A stretch of 64,000 bases of DNA, taken from positions 91,985-155,984 of the forward strand of contig JAWZYV010013179.1 of NCBI GenBank assembly GCA_038373885.1, in the 5' to 3' direction. Shown here one piece after another: positions 35,201 to 45,305 of the stretch. Position 1 is the stretch's first letter, and each line of letters opens with the position of its first letter. The position numbers were made by a program, and so were the translations under genes. The notes beneath the pieces were generated by a model that saw nothing but the letters and a program-made list of their open reading frames with translations, was not told where the DNA came from and ran no database searches. Source of the DNA: Cheiracanthium punctorium. Taxonomy: Eukaryota; Arthropoda; Arachnida; Araneae; Cheiracanthiidae.

Positions 35201-38200
35201 AAAAAAAAAATAATAATAATAATAAAGTATATGTTATTTGTAAACAAATGATTTAAATAACTTTGTTGTATGATGAACAATGGCTAAATAAAGAGCAAGT
35301 GGTCCTCCTCCACCCCCCTCCCCCAAAGCTGTACAGTTAAGGTTATTATTTTGCACTAAAAATTTTTGGTATACATTAGTCATGTTTATCTAACAGCTTT
35401 TTTCCACATTCCATATTGTCTGATACCTCAACAAAGAAAAAATATATATACAGTCGACTCCGGTTATAGTGAACCTCTGGAGACCGGCAAATTTCGTTCA
35501 CTATAAGCGAAGTGTCCCCATATGAACAAGGAATACATTATATACATAAGAAAAAAATAGTGTTTTATCCCCGCACTGAATGTTTGTGTGAATCAAACAT
35601 AATTAATCGTATTAATGTCTTATTACTCCTAAGTGCTACAATAATTTGCGAGATTCATTCAATTGACCGGACAGTGCTATAGTCAATCAAGCAATAGAGA
35701 GATAAGTCCGTTTTCGCTCACCATGAAATGTACCCTACTTTTTGTTAAGTGCTTAGTAGCCGAAAAATGCCATTGATTCTAACCGGCTAAGAATTTAATC
35801 CGCTTTTACAGAAGTCCCCGGATAACAAGCGTGAATAGAAGTAGGAGGGGTACAGTTTGATGAATTGGATTGAAGCTCTTGTGGCCTTTTCTTTCTGGTC
35901 AAGAATGAGAATGAAAAAAGTTGCATGTTTCTTTAAAGTTGCATGTTTCATTGTCATTGCTACCTTCTTCATTGTGGAAATGTGGGTGTCACGGCCTTTC
36001 ATGCAGGGTGGCAAAGATAAGCTTATCTTTTAAGCACTGAGAGTATCGTACAAAAGGAGTACGGGGAGGCATACACTACAAGACTTGGGCTGTTTTGAAA
36101 AGGAATTGAAGAGCTAAAGATTAGTATGCATCACTGCAATGGATAAATTCCTGGTTTCACAGCGGTCAAGAGTCTAAGCCCTTTCTCTAGTGCGCTATTG
36201 TTCCCCTCTCGCCCCCCCCCCTTCTGCCATGTTAGACAATTCCCCTGTATTTCGGAACAGATGTTTGATAATCTCTTTCTGTAGTTGTCGAATGCAATAC
36301 AGACAACCTTAGAGAATGTAGACATCGAAAAACTTCCTCTCCGCCATTTCCAGAATTTTCGAAGTTCAGTTTTTAGGTTCACTATATCCGGAGTCATGTT
36401 CACTAAAACCGAAAAATGCTATGCACATTTCTAATGTAAATGACGGGACTAACGATTTGCGTTCACTATAGACGAAAGTTCACTATAACCGGAGTTGACT
36501 GTATACAGTGAAACTTCTTTAATGCAGCTACAATTGGTTCTTCAATTAAAGGTGGATATTTCAACTGGTGGATGCAAAATAGGGATGTCTACATAAAACT
36601 TAAAAACTGCAAAGATGATCATATATCCAATGCATAAAATATATATACATGCCCTGTATCTGTATTGAGATATATTAAAAATTTCTATGCATATTTCATG
36701 TCCTGCATAGAACAAAAAATACTTCATATATAGCATAGACATGTATTTTAATAAAACTATAGTATAATGTACATAATTTGAATTAATTAATTGATTGTCT
36801 TTTGTTTTAATAGACATACTTTTTCTTTACTAGTTCCTTTTCTATGTAATGTTAACTCCTCTGGGCTAGTTAGGTTAGCTGCAGAAGTGCACAAATTTCG
36901 GTTAAATTCTGTTAAAATGCGCAATATTTTGGAATTGATACATTCCAATAAGAGAAAACAAGATCTCTGAAGAGAAATTTGTGAAAAAAATTTTCCATTT
37001 CAATATGCTTCATTTCATTACTGGAATGAGATAGCCTGTTTTTGGAACCTAGTATATGCCTCTGACGCTTAGTTAGAATCTAATTTTAAAATTTATAACA
37101 GAGAGAGATATTGTCACACCTTGTATATGACAATGTATACTTACCATGTGTGCTTGAGAACAAGCTATCAAGTATTATTTGTAGCAAAATAGTTGCACCC
37201 ATGAATGTAACAGCTAATGATATTGCATCTCCAGCAAGTAGGTGTAGTAATTGTGAAATTATGAACAAAAAGGTACCCATACTTTCACTGTAAATTTCTT
37301 TGGATGTTAAAGTCCATGGTTCTTCTGACAATATTGGAAATAAGTTAAGAACTAAACTCATGGCAAACACTAATGAAAAATGCAGCACGCGTTAATAAAA
37401 TCTGAAATTACAATGCAGAAGAGATTTATTAGTGCAATAGATGTACATGCTTGATACTATACTCGGGGGAAAGCTAACCTGATAGTGGAGTTAAAGCTAT
37501 AGACCGTGTGAGTCCGCCGCTCTCAAATAGTTCTTTTCTGTTTGCCCAGGTTATTACAGAACTTACATTTTTCATCTATTAAGTCCTAAAATAAAGTGTT
37601 TACTATAAAATAATTGTATATTTGTGTTACTTGAATGCAGTAATTAGAAGGATTAAGAAAATTTAGTCATAAATCACATGTAACGCCTTCCCAGACGCTT
37701 GACCAATGACATCATCTCTTTTGTGCTGGCAGGAATTGAGTAGTGCGGATTTGCCTTGTGATGTTGACAGCCAGATAATTGGAAGGAGAAACGAGTGCCG
37801 GAGCATTACACGCGGAGAGGAGTGAAATGCCCCTCTAGGCTTCCACTCCACAATCAGGTTAGGTTTGCCCCGAGTTTAGTATGTAGAATTTTCTTTTCAA
37901 AAACCAGTTGCTATAATTCACATTGATAACTTTATTCAAAATTCCTGAAGAGGCACTTTAATATTATTTGCAGTAATTTAAACAAATATAATATTCAACA
38001 TCATCAAAGTTATTTTATATAAACAAGGTGTTCTAAAAACATTGATCTAGTCTTTTATTCATTGATTACAGACATATACAATGAATTAAAAAGGTACAGA
38101 ATTTCAAATCGATTAAAATGTTACAGCAATTAAATTTAAATAAATACAAAATTTCCAATTTTATACAGCTTTTATAAAAAAGAAATTCCCAGTTATGGTA

Positions 38201-41200
38201 TTAGCCCAAATATAATGCAATATTTTTTGATGGATCATTTCCCGTTAAAAACCTGACTCATGATAAATTCCAGGTCTAAATATAAGATTTTTCTAATTAT
38301 CTTGATAAAAAATTTCGGGGCAAGTTGGAGTGTTTAGGCTGACTAATTTTTATCTATGGACAATTTCAATATATTATATTACGTCTGTAGTCAGTCACTG
38401 TTTGATCATTGCCCAAAATCTCGCTGTTTGTCGTCGACCCTGGCGAGTTTTGCCGAAACACAGCCAAATTTGGCAATAGTCAGTCATTTGGTCCATGTCC
38501 AAATCTCACCATTTGTTGTTGACCTTGGCAAGTTTTGCTGAAATAACGCCAAATTTGGTACCAAAAATTATTTTGCATAACTCTAAAACTTTAAACGATG
38601 GAATTTTGAAATTTTATATCTAGAACTATTGTAACATCTAACTGTGCATCTCTTTTTTGATTGCAATCGACTGGGTAATTTATTTACAAGGTCAGCCAAA
38701 TGACTTAAAATACATTAAGGTGTATGGATACATTCAATTCATTGAATGCCTGTGGTCAATTACTCCTTTGGCTATCCCTAAAATCTCGCAAAGTATCTCA
38801 AGCTTGTCGGCTTTTGGTGAAATATCGCCAAATTAAGTGTCAGAAGGAGATCTTTCAAACTGAACCCAGCTTGGCGATATTGGAAATATTTAGTTAGAAA
38901 TCACTAAACCTTACTACTAGTGCAGTATTTTATCTCTTTCATTAAAATAAGTTTAGATGAAGTGCGCCGAAAATATTTTTGATTTAAAGGAAGTCATGTG
39001 TTGTCCACATCAGATTTTTTTCTTGTGGAAGACTAGAAAATCTTTAGCACATATTTTTGACAGACTTGAAAAAAATAAAACTGATGATTGTTTATGTTAG
39101 ATGATAAGAAAACTTGAGCTTTGCACACTTGAGATTTTCAATCCAGTTGCCCCTAAAAATTTTAAATACAGCTTAGAACGGTTACTGCACATTGTACTGC
39201 TGTGATGGAGTTTAGTTTTAAAAATTTATTGTTTTAAGGTTTTCTTTTTTTCATCATTTTACTTTGAAACCATTAGCTATGAAGAGATCAGTCAGTTGAG
39301 AGATTATCTTAAGGCAGAAAAAAACAAAACAAATAATTTATAATGATAATAACTTAAGATATAAATACCTCATTTCCTTTCAATATTCGCTCAACTGCTT
39401 CTGGAGATACAATATTTAACCACCACCGTAAAGAGGTAAAAACACACACAAAGAAAATGCCATATTTAATAATAACAGCTATGGCAGTGTGGTACTTCTT
39501 AGTATTCTTATAACTTGAAAGATATAAAAATATAACGACTGGAATAATGATTGATGCAAATGACAAAAAAAGTCGTAAAATTTTATATGATTGTGGCATA
39601 TGCATTTTTTCAAGAGATAATATAAAATCTGTATTTACACAATTCATTTGCTCTTCTCTACACTTAAAGAATAGAAAACCTAGCCGTATACATAACATAA
39701 GGCACACCAAAAGCAGAAGCTCTGCATACTTAAATTTTTGATTGTGTTTAACGGATTTTGTTTTATTAGTTTGAACACAATGTTTTATGAAACCTACAAT
39801 AATAGGATAATATCTGCTTATGACAACTGACTGCAAAAGATATAAGATAACACGATCTTCATAAATAATGAAACTATTTGAAAAACTAGATATGAATAAC
39901 AAAAATATAACTACAGATTGTATATTGAAGAAACAAGTAATACTTTGAACAAAATAACTCTTGAAAGAAAATACAACTATCGCAAAAATACAGCATGTAA
40001 CAAAGACAACAGAATATAAGAAAAATGATGAAAAAAACAAGAATAGCACCAAATTTATACAGACAAAAGCTATAGTCGCTGATATAGTTATAACAAGTTC
40101 TTTACCAATTTGGTCAGCAAAAAAGATATTGAGAAATAATGCTACACACAAAACAATTAAACCAGTAATGAGGTATTTAAGATCGAATGTAACCCACTTT
40201 TTGACAAACATACCATGAACATTTTTAGTGTATTCTCCATAGCCTGTTTGTATACTGGAAATAAGCTTTACATTGTGATTCACATCGTTTGTAACATTTT
40301 TCCACATCTGAGAAATAAGCTTAAGTTTATTTTCAGCAATTTCAATGAATGAACTGTCAATATCGCTTGATTCTAAACTATAAGCTTTCAAATACCTATG
40401 AATTTGCAAGGCATTTTCAGCAGCTGCTAAAGTACTGCCAATTAATGCATCCAGATTTTTATCAAAGCAAAATTGATTGGAATTAAGAGTAAATAGAAAT
40501 GGAATAGTAGATCCTAAATTAGAAAAAGGAATTGGAAGACCCAGAAGTAAAGATAAAGTAGGAACAATATCTATCTGTGAAATTGCAGGAGAACTAAGTA
40601 TCTGCAAAGAAAAGATAATGGAAATTATTTTAAAATAGAAATAAATATATTTCATTAGTTTCAATACACTGAAATAAAAAGTTTTTAAAAAATTAATTAG
40701 TTTTTTAATTTGTTAATTACATACACAATACACATATATGTGAAGTGTGCAGTTTTTGTTTTAATTTAATTATGAACTAATCTACATAAATTGTTTAAGT
40801 TAAAAATTCACACCACTTCTATAATAATATTTAACATACATTAAATTATCAATTTTTTCTCTTCAATTCATTCTAGAAAATTTTCCTTTTGATGTTGTTA
40901 GCGTCTTTCAAGGTGGCCTGTTCTGGGATTCAATTTAGTCTAAATTTCATGTTCTTTGCATCAAATAATTAAAATCTATGTTCTGTTGCATTGGTTAACT
41001 AGAATATGAGATAATGATCTTTAAATTTTCCACTGACAGTTAACATAAATGTTAGTAATTTCTTATCACTTAGCTGGATTTACTTTTGGTGTAAAATTTC
41101 ACAATATTTCTCTATAAGTCACAAAGCTTGGTGACATTTTGTCCAATTTTTGAAATCGGCCCAATAATGTGTGCACGCTGCACAGCAATAGTGCCAATCT

Positions 41201-44200
41201 GTTTTTGAATCATCGCTTAACAAAAAACACTGCTAGTGAGAGCCATAGTGCTGTACATTATTATTATTTTTTTTTTTGTCAGAAGCATTATTATTTTGCA
41301 AGTTTTGAGAAGTCTTTTAAAAATTTGTGAATTGTGTAATATTTTATTTTCTTTTATTTATTTATTTTAAAGTTGAAAAATCTATTAAATGAAAAGTCTA
41401 TTCTCTTTTTCATACACTATATTATTAGCGATCAATAATTTTGTTTTCAATACTTACATCTTTATTGAACACAATATTTAGAGGACTATATATAAAAAGA
41501 GCAGAGGAGGTTTCTTTGATGCTATCACCTCCATGATCACCAGTATTTGTCATTCCATGATCACCAAGAACAAGAAGAACTGTGTCATTTCTTAAAAAAT
41601 TAATAACTTTCCTAAAATTAAAATAAATAATATTACTCAATTTTAGAAATTTAATCAATGCATTATTACTTTTTTAAAGCTATGACTCTTTTTTTCTAAA
41701 TAATTTTAATACCTAATAAAGTAACTGCTAGATCAGCATGGAGATTCAATGAGTAAAATGCAGGAAATTGAAAAAAGTCCACGATTAAATTAACCTAAAT
41801 AAAAAAATAATTTTCATTTTAAGCTAAAGTTAAAAATGACTTTTCTACCTCTAAATTTTAGTTTTCTTCTCTCCTCCACCTTGATTTTAACATAAAATGT
41901 ACATGAAAACTATCAATACAACCATGGAAAACACTACTTTTTATTACACTGGACTTTTTTCATCATTAGATTTATTAATTAGATTAAAATTAATATTACA
42001 TACTTTTTAATGACTAGCTTTTTCAAATAGTTTAATCTCAGATGAAATGTAAGATCCAAAAATTTGGTGGTACGAAGCTTTCTTTTTCAAAATCGCAGCA
42101 ATAAATGTAATTTTTAGTCACATGTACTGATTGTTTCGTTACATGATGCGGCCCTTTATACCTGGTCGCACCATGGTCATCATTTTAATTTGCATATCTG
42201 GCTTATTTTAATGTATTGGATTTTAATTTTCTCCATCTTTCATTTTGACCAGTGAAAAGGATATTTTAGAGAAAATTGAGCAAAATACCAGTTCTGACTC
42301 AATTAACAATTATGCACATGCTATATAAATTCTTCTCTTTAGCTTTCACATGCTCATTCAGGTTGTAAGAGCATTGAAACATTGATATTTTCATGCTTTC
42401 AACACCTAAGGAGCATGGTTGTGCCAAAAAGTCAATATAAGTGCTAATAAAATAAACAGATATACAAAACATATTTCAAAATTAACTTACGCTACAACAT
42501 CGTTCATCTGAGATAACTTCCTAGACATTTCTGGATGTTTTGGTCCATAACGATGACCACAATGGTCAACTCCAAGGAAATGAGCAATAAGAATATCCGT
42601 ATCATTCTTTTGTAATTCATCATATATATGATCTAAAATACCATTATCTACAGTATCAAGGTCCTAAGAAGGAAAAAAGCATATAAGCCATAAGTATATT
42701 AGGGTGTATCAAAATACCTTCCAGAAACAAATCACCTTGTCCCCAGTCTGAAAAATGCTTGATTACCCATAAAAAACTTTTTAATTTATTAAACAATGTT
42801 AGGGAGTCCTTACTTAACAAAAACAAACTTTCAGATTTTCTGAATAAAATCGCTAAATTCAGTATTTAGCAGGCGCGTAGCCAAGAAAATTTTTTTGGGG
42901 GTGTGGGGGGGGGGGGATATGAACTTATATGTGTATAAATAGACGGAATTTCATCACTAATCCAAAAATTTCGGGAGGGGGGGGGATATATTCCAATATC
43001 CCCCCCCCTTGCTACGCCCCTGGTATTTAGTATGCTTTCGTATTTACAGGGTTGCAACTCAATTTTTTGAAAGAAAATTCCCCAACTTTTCCAGACCTTT
43101 TATGATAAAAATCTAGACTGTTTTTCACATTTATGCCATCAACTTTGCATACCTTCTTTAATATTTCCAGCTTCTCATAGTAAGGTTAAGTGTTGATTGT
43201 TTATAAACATATATTTCTGATAATTTTCCAAGTTTTGGGCTAAAATTTGTGATTTTCTCTTTCTCCCGACTAATTTTTGCCAGAATGAAATTCCCAGACT
43301 TTTCCATGCTATCCCTCACTGACAGCATCCCTGGGCAATCAAGTCTAGGTATAAATTGTTTGGTCGTGTATATAAAAAAATCTAATCTGCTCTCAATTAC
43401 CCCCAACTGACCCTATATCATTTAATATTACTAATTATTTCAGTGCAGTTTTACAAGACAAAAGCACTGACAATATTTTCAATTCATAGTACACAGAATG
43501 TACCACTAAAGACAGTTTTTATTAGAAACTGATAGTGTTTTCCTTTGTTTAAATTGCATCACACAGTTTGCGTTAAATCAGTTAGACAGAATGTAATTTA
43601 TAGCTATGAACAAAGTAGCAGCCAAAGAAGTGGATGGGTCAACAGCTCCCTTCCTGAAACTTTCAGGAAAATAAATTACCATTTGTAGATGTGTATTGAA
43701 AAGCTACCACATTGAAACATAAAATTTGAGCCCCTGTTCCCCTCAAATTTTCTTTCTGGTATGTCCCTGGATATGAATAATCAAATTAAATCAACGACTG
43801 ACATTTTTCAGACAGGAGAATACATGCATAAATTTATTATCCATTTGAAAATTACCTTAACATTAAACGATGGATATGAAAATGATCTGATGAATTCATT
43901 TGGAATAGGCTGTTCCATGTATCATCACCCATAAACACAACGCTTTTATTCATTTGGTTCATCTGCCTTAATAAGTTATCTTCTACTATCTCTGAACTGT
44001 CGAAATTTCGACTTATATCAATGAAAGTTGGGAGACTACCTGTGGTTATACCTTTTAATCTTTGCAATGTGGTTGTGGGCGGATCGGCTATTAATTTAAA
44101 CAAAATAGCATTTTTAGGAAACTTATTCGAAAGTTCATTAAATACTGGCATTTTATTCAAATAAAAAGTTTCTTCATTGTCAAAAACTTTTGAATTTACT

Positions 44201-44496
44201 ACGAAATCATAGCGTAATGCATCTATGATAATAATTACTGCTTTGTTAAATCGTTGTAGATGACATTTTTCAAGCTTTTTAGAAGGTGATAGATTTAAAT
44301 TATGGTTCAATTCTTCAGTTATTCCATGCAATGATGACAAATTTTTACAGAGAATTTCCGATCCGACATGAAGATTTAATGATGAATTTTGATATACAAC
44401 ATGATGCTTCATCAAATAACCAGAAATAAATAACATTGTGCCAATGACGTAAACTACATATACCCAAACAACAACAAGGCAATTTCTCAAACTCAT
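26084..44496 (-). CDS. PIGO: PIGO, GPI ethanolamine phosphate transferase 3 (whole gene, 7 exons built)
   Basis: PIGO, with PIGF, transfers ethanolamine phosphate from phosphatidylethanolamine to the third mannose of the GPI precursor in the ER membrane; this bridge later links proteins to GPI. The exons I can build are 43856-44496, 42491-42663, 41458-41611, 39369-40601, 37145-37401, 33177-33542 and 26084-26296, all on the minus strand with GT-AG ends. They encode roughly 1010 residues, close to the ~1090 of human PIGO. The order is a membrane anchor, an alkaline-phosphatase-type catalytic domain facing the lumen, then many transmembrane helices. Identity is firm from the VDALR-type, [30 protein letters not shown] and GDHGMT blocks and the C-terminal ILRRHLM.VKVFSP block. 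Two problems remain: a one-base deletion in exon 1 and unmatched phases around exon 5. Introns hold many mobile elements. Confidence 0.9.
26927..27110 (+). mobile_element. tRNA-derived SINE or decayed tRNA-like sequence
   Basis: GGTGACTGAGAGGTTAAGG resembles an A box of a Ser/Leu-type tRNA, and GAATTTGATTCTC some 50 bp on resembles a B box. A TCCTGATTGTGTTTGTCCTG phrase follows that also occurs at 26481. Lies in PIGO intron 6. Confidence 0.35.
27589..28125 (-). mobile_element. internally deleted mariner element
   Basis: The inverted ends CAAGCGAAAGTCATTATGG (left) and CTTTATGACTTTCCCTCG (right) are each flanked by TA. The element keeps its 5' leader (28125 to about 27985) and the last third of the transposase but lacks the N-terminal two thirds. 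It lies in PIGO intron 6 in the same orientation as PIGO. Confidence 0.75.
27657..27980 (-). pseudogene. mariner transposase, C-terminal fragment
   Basis: The 107 residues carry the mariner signatures [12 protein letters not shown] (second catalytic Asp, usually HHDNARPH) and [20 protein letters not shown] (third catalytic Asp, usually SPDLAPSDF). They end [20 protein letters not shown], then the normal C-terminus and TAA. A full mariner transposase is about 345 residues; the helix-turn-helix DNA-binding part and the first catalytic Asp are missing. It cannot transpose and could at most bind or interfere with nothing without its DNA-binding half. Confidence 0.85.
29578..30395. mobile_element. 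pogo/Tigger-type non-autonomous element
   Basis: The ends CAGTGAAACCTCTCTGAGC and GCTCAGAGAGGTTTCACTG are near-perfect inverted repeats, extended by GGCCAC-type repeats, with TA on each side (29576-29577 and 30396-30397). The 818-bp interior has only short decayed frames. It interrupts the repeat array. Confidence 0.75.
30601..31372. mobile_element. solo LTR, 772 bp
   Basis: It starts TGTTCGGAAAATTG and ends CAATATTCCAAACA, imperfect inverted ends with TG...CA. A 5-bp duplication AAGTT flanks it (30596-30600 and 31373-31377). Inside are TATTTAAATA (30949-30958) and AATAAA (31230-31235), matching U3 promoter and R poly(A) signals. No internal coding region remains, so it is a solo LTR left by recombination. 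It splits the dispersed-repeat array cleanly. Confidence 0.8.
31976..33176. other. PIGO intron 6, unique-looking AT-rich part
   Basis: No repeat boundary or coding signal was recognised. Near 32390-32470 a GAAGG(A/G)(C/G)CATTTTAAT-type phrase recurs three times at about 40-60 bp spacing, a minor local duplication. Confidence 0.4.
33177..33542 (-). CDS. PIGO: PIGO exon 6 (transmembrane region)
   Basis: 122 codons begin at [10 protein letters not shown] after a very strong polypyrimidine tract and CCCCAG, and end at KYIFCFGVK before GTAAAG. The block [18 protein letters not shown] followed by [20 protein letters not shown] corresponds to the conserved C-terminal region of PIGO (in human the GHQPVFPAIHWHAAF region). 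The phase is 0 at both ends. Confidence 0.85.
33543..35450. other. PIGO intron 5, AT-rich
   Basis: I searched this for a missing PIGO exon between exons 5 and 6 and found none I could support. Short inverted AT stretches occur (for example around 33760-33800). Confidence 0.35.
35451..36501. mobile_element. pogo/Tigger-type element, 1.05 kb
   Basis: The ends CAGTCGACTCCGGTTATAGTG and CACTATAACCGGAGTTGACTG are inverted repeats, with TA flanks (35449-35450 and 36502-36503). Inner phrases TTCACTATAAGCGAAGTG and TTCACTATAGACGAAAGTTC repeat the end motif. The interior is GC-richer than the surroundings and has decayed frames of up to 90 codons, but no recognisable DDE transposase. Lies in PIGO intron 5. 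Confidence 0.75.
36504..37144. other. PIGO intron 5, left end of another pogo-like element
   Basis: CAGTGAAACTTCTTTAATGC directly after a TA at 36502-36503 resembles the terminus of the element at 29578. A matching right end was not found. The rest is AT-rich. Confidence 0.35.
37145..37401 (-). CDS. PIGO: PIGO exon 5 (tentative boundaries)
   Basis: The segment encodes two hydrophobic helices ([15 protein letters not shown] and [19 protein letters not shown], then [13 protein letters not shown]) and ends at a strong GTAAGT donor after SLFSSTH. Its start is unsure. Acceptor TTTCAG at 37402 gives ILLTRAAF but then needs one T fewer in a T5 run to reach the long frame. Acceptor TTCATTAG further in gives a start phase that does not fit exon 4. 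The end phase (one base left) also does not fit exon 6. An unrecognised small exon or assembly indels would explain both. Confidence 0.55.
37461..37875. mobile_element. MITE with ~30-bp inverted ends, 415 bp
   Basis: The left ACTCGGGGGAAAGCTAACCT and the right AGGTTAGGTTTGCCCCGAGT are inverted copies, and the match continues into GATAGTGGAGT / ACTCCACAATC. The interior is GC-rich for this window (CGCCGCTCTC near 37520). No clear target duplication, so the superfamily is open. Lies in PIGO intron 4. Confidence 0.55.
38340..39030 (-). repeat. ~172-bp-unit dispersed repeat, copy B (fragment)
   Basis: It matches 55500-56390 at many points: CTTGGCAAGTTTTGCTGAAA, TTGATTGCAATCGACTGGGT, CTCAAGCTTGTCGGCTTTTG and AAGTCATGTGTTG. 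It lacks the terminal hairpin. A related left boundary near 38025-38215 has a mariner-like GGTGTTCTAAAAAC end that also occurs at 46974-47120. Lies in PIGO intron 4. Confidence 0.5.
39369..40601 (-). CDS. PIGO: PIGO exon 4 (end of catalytic domain, first transmembrane bundle)
   Basis: This long 411-codon exon starts at [20 protein letters not shown], continues [11 protein letters not shown] (the PIGO hallmark closing the catalytic domain), and then runs through a luminal stretch and about eight hydrophobic segments. The acceptor is TTCTTTGCAG and the donor GAG/GTATTT. Splicing from exon 3 is in phase. Being the largest uninterrupted exon, it gives good evidence that the gene is not an old pseudogene. 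Confidence 0.88.
41458..41611 (-). CDS. PIGO: PIGO exon 3
   Basis: It encodes [20 protein letters not shown] and TGDHGGDS, the last metal-binding block (GDHGM), followed by the ALFIYSP strand. The TTTTAG acceptor and GTAAGT donor are good, and the phase fits exon 2. Confidence 0.9.
42491..42663 (-). CDS. PIGO: PIGO exon 2
   Basis: It encodes [12 protein letters not shown] and [20 protein letters not shown], the metal-binding heart of the PIGO catalytic domain (Asp and two His of VDHCGH). The acceptor AG and donor GTAAGT are both clear. It enters in phase 0, which fits exon 1 only if the missing base there is supplied, and leaves two bases for exon 3. Confidence 0.9.
42870..43022. mobile_element. 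hAT-type MITE, CAGNGGCGTAGCC family, copy 3
   Basis: CAGGCGCGTAGCCAAG at the left and TTGCTACGCCCCTG at the right are inverted ends, with an exact 8-bp duplication GTATTTAG (42862-42869 and 43023-43030). G and C tracts lie just inside both ends. In PIGO intron 1. Confidence 0.75.
43023..43855. other. PIGO intron 1, remaining part
   Basis: A stretch at about 43049-43331 begins CAGGGTTGCAACTC and ends GACAGCATCCCTG with TTCCCAGACTTTTCC phrases, so it may be another CAGGGT-family element. The rest is AT-rich. Confidence 0.35.
43856..44496 (-). CDS. PIGO: PIGO exon 1 (N-terminal anchor, start of catalytic domain)
   Basis: The ATG at 44496 opens a hydrophobic signal anchor (residues about 6-28). 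The alkaline-phosphatase fold starts at [11 protein letters not shown] (residues about 88-98), where the Asp binds metal. [20 protein letters not shown] (about residues 137-156) contains the nucleophile Thr region. FMGDDTW follows. After DDTWNSLF the reading frame is wrong for PIGO: one missing base near 43902 (GG where GGG would be expected on the plus strand) would restore a PIGO-like tail [13 protein letters not shown] ending exactly at a GTAATT donor. Read as given, the frame would run past the donor and stop, so either the assembly has an indel or this allele is broken. Confidence 0.85.
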
Positions 44497-45126
44497 AGTT
44501 AATTATAAATGCAAATACTTCATAGATTTTAAAAGCTATTACACAGTAAACATTAATTACGTCCGATTAGATATTAAAGAAATCTTTCAAGCCTTTTTCC
44601 CGTGCCTCCTTCATTTCAAGATCAAATCAAAACAGAAACTCTCAAAGCCGATGCCATCCTACTTATTCAATAGTTTGTAAAATGTTGCAATTTGCATGTT
44701 ATTTTAATGCATGTTACATTCATAAAATTTACCGCAGACATTGTATTTTGTAAAGTATTTATAAATAAAAATATCTCAAATACATGCAAGCTTAAGCTTG
44801 AAAGTCATTTAGAAGTGGAAGAAGGATTTTTCTAGGTTCTTCTCCAACTACTAAGCAAAATCGAAATCAATGAGTAAAATCGAATACCACATTAAACATT
44901 CATTCCACTTTTCGATTTGAAAAATGTAAACAATAACATTTGCTGGAGGGGGGAGATGACCGAAGCTGACACAGAAAATCGCAGGCATTATCTGTTGCGT
45001 TTCAGAGGTCACATCGCTTGTTGAATGGAGTTACTTTTAGCCTGCTTGCAAATAAAGTTTAAAACTTCCATATTATTAAATTAATTGATTAAAACTTTCT
45101 GTTTTTTCTGACACACAACTTAAACA
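44497..45126. promoter_or_regulatory. shared bidirectional promoter region of PIGO and SRD5A3
   Basis: The two ATGs face away from each other 630 bp apart and no repeat with clear ends lies between them, unlike nearly everywhere else in the window. A GC-richer patch at 44942-45010 (GGAGGGGGGAGATGACC and TTGCGTTTCAGAGGTCAC) is the best candidate for the transcription start zone. I see no TATA box at a convincing position for either gene. Sharing is inferred from the arrangement. Confidence 0.55.
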
Positions 45127-45305
45127 ATGAATCTTTTGCATTTTATGTGGTTAAGTTATTCTGCTATAATCACCATCACTAGTGTAAATTTTTTGTATGT
45201 GAAAGGCTTACCACAATTTTTACGGCAACTCTATGCTTTCGGAAAAGTTCATGGAAGTATACAGACCGGAGAAACTTCGCTTTCTAAAATAGAGGTGCCC
45301 AAGAG
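45127..45305 (+). CDS. SRD5A3: SRD5A3 exon 1
   Basis: The ATG at 45127 is followed by one membrane helix (residues about 5-25), LPQFLRQLYAFGKVHG and the exon end KIEVPK-AG before GTAAAT. Two bases are left over and join G of exon 2 to make Arg. The start is the only ATG in frame before the hydrophobic segment. Confidence 0.88.

Noticed and set aside
36542..36817. 91-codon minus-strand frame as the missing PIGO exon
   Set aside because: It is hydrophobic but lacks splice sites of the right phase and shows no PIGO-like block.
39547..40218. Plus-strand frames of 64 and 85 codons antisense to PIGO exon 4
   Set aside because: These are shadows of the 411-codon PIGO exon.
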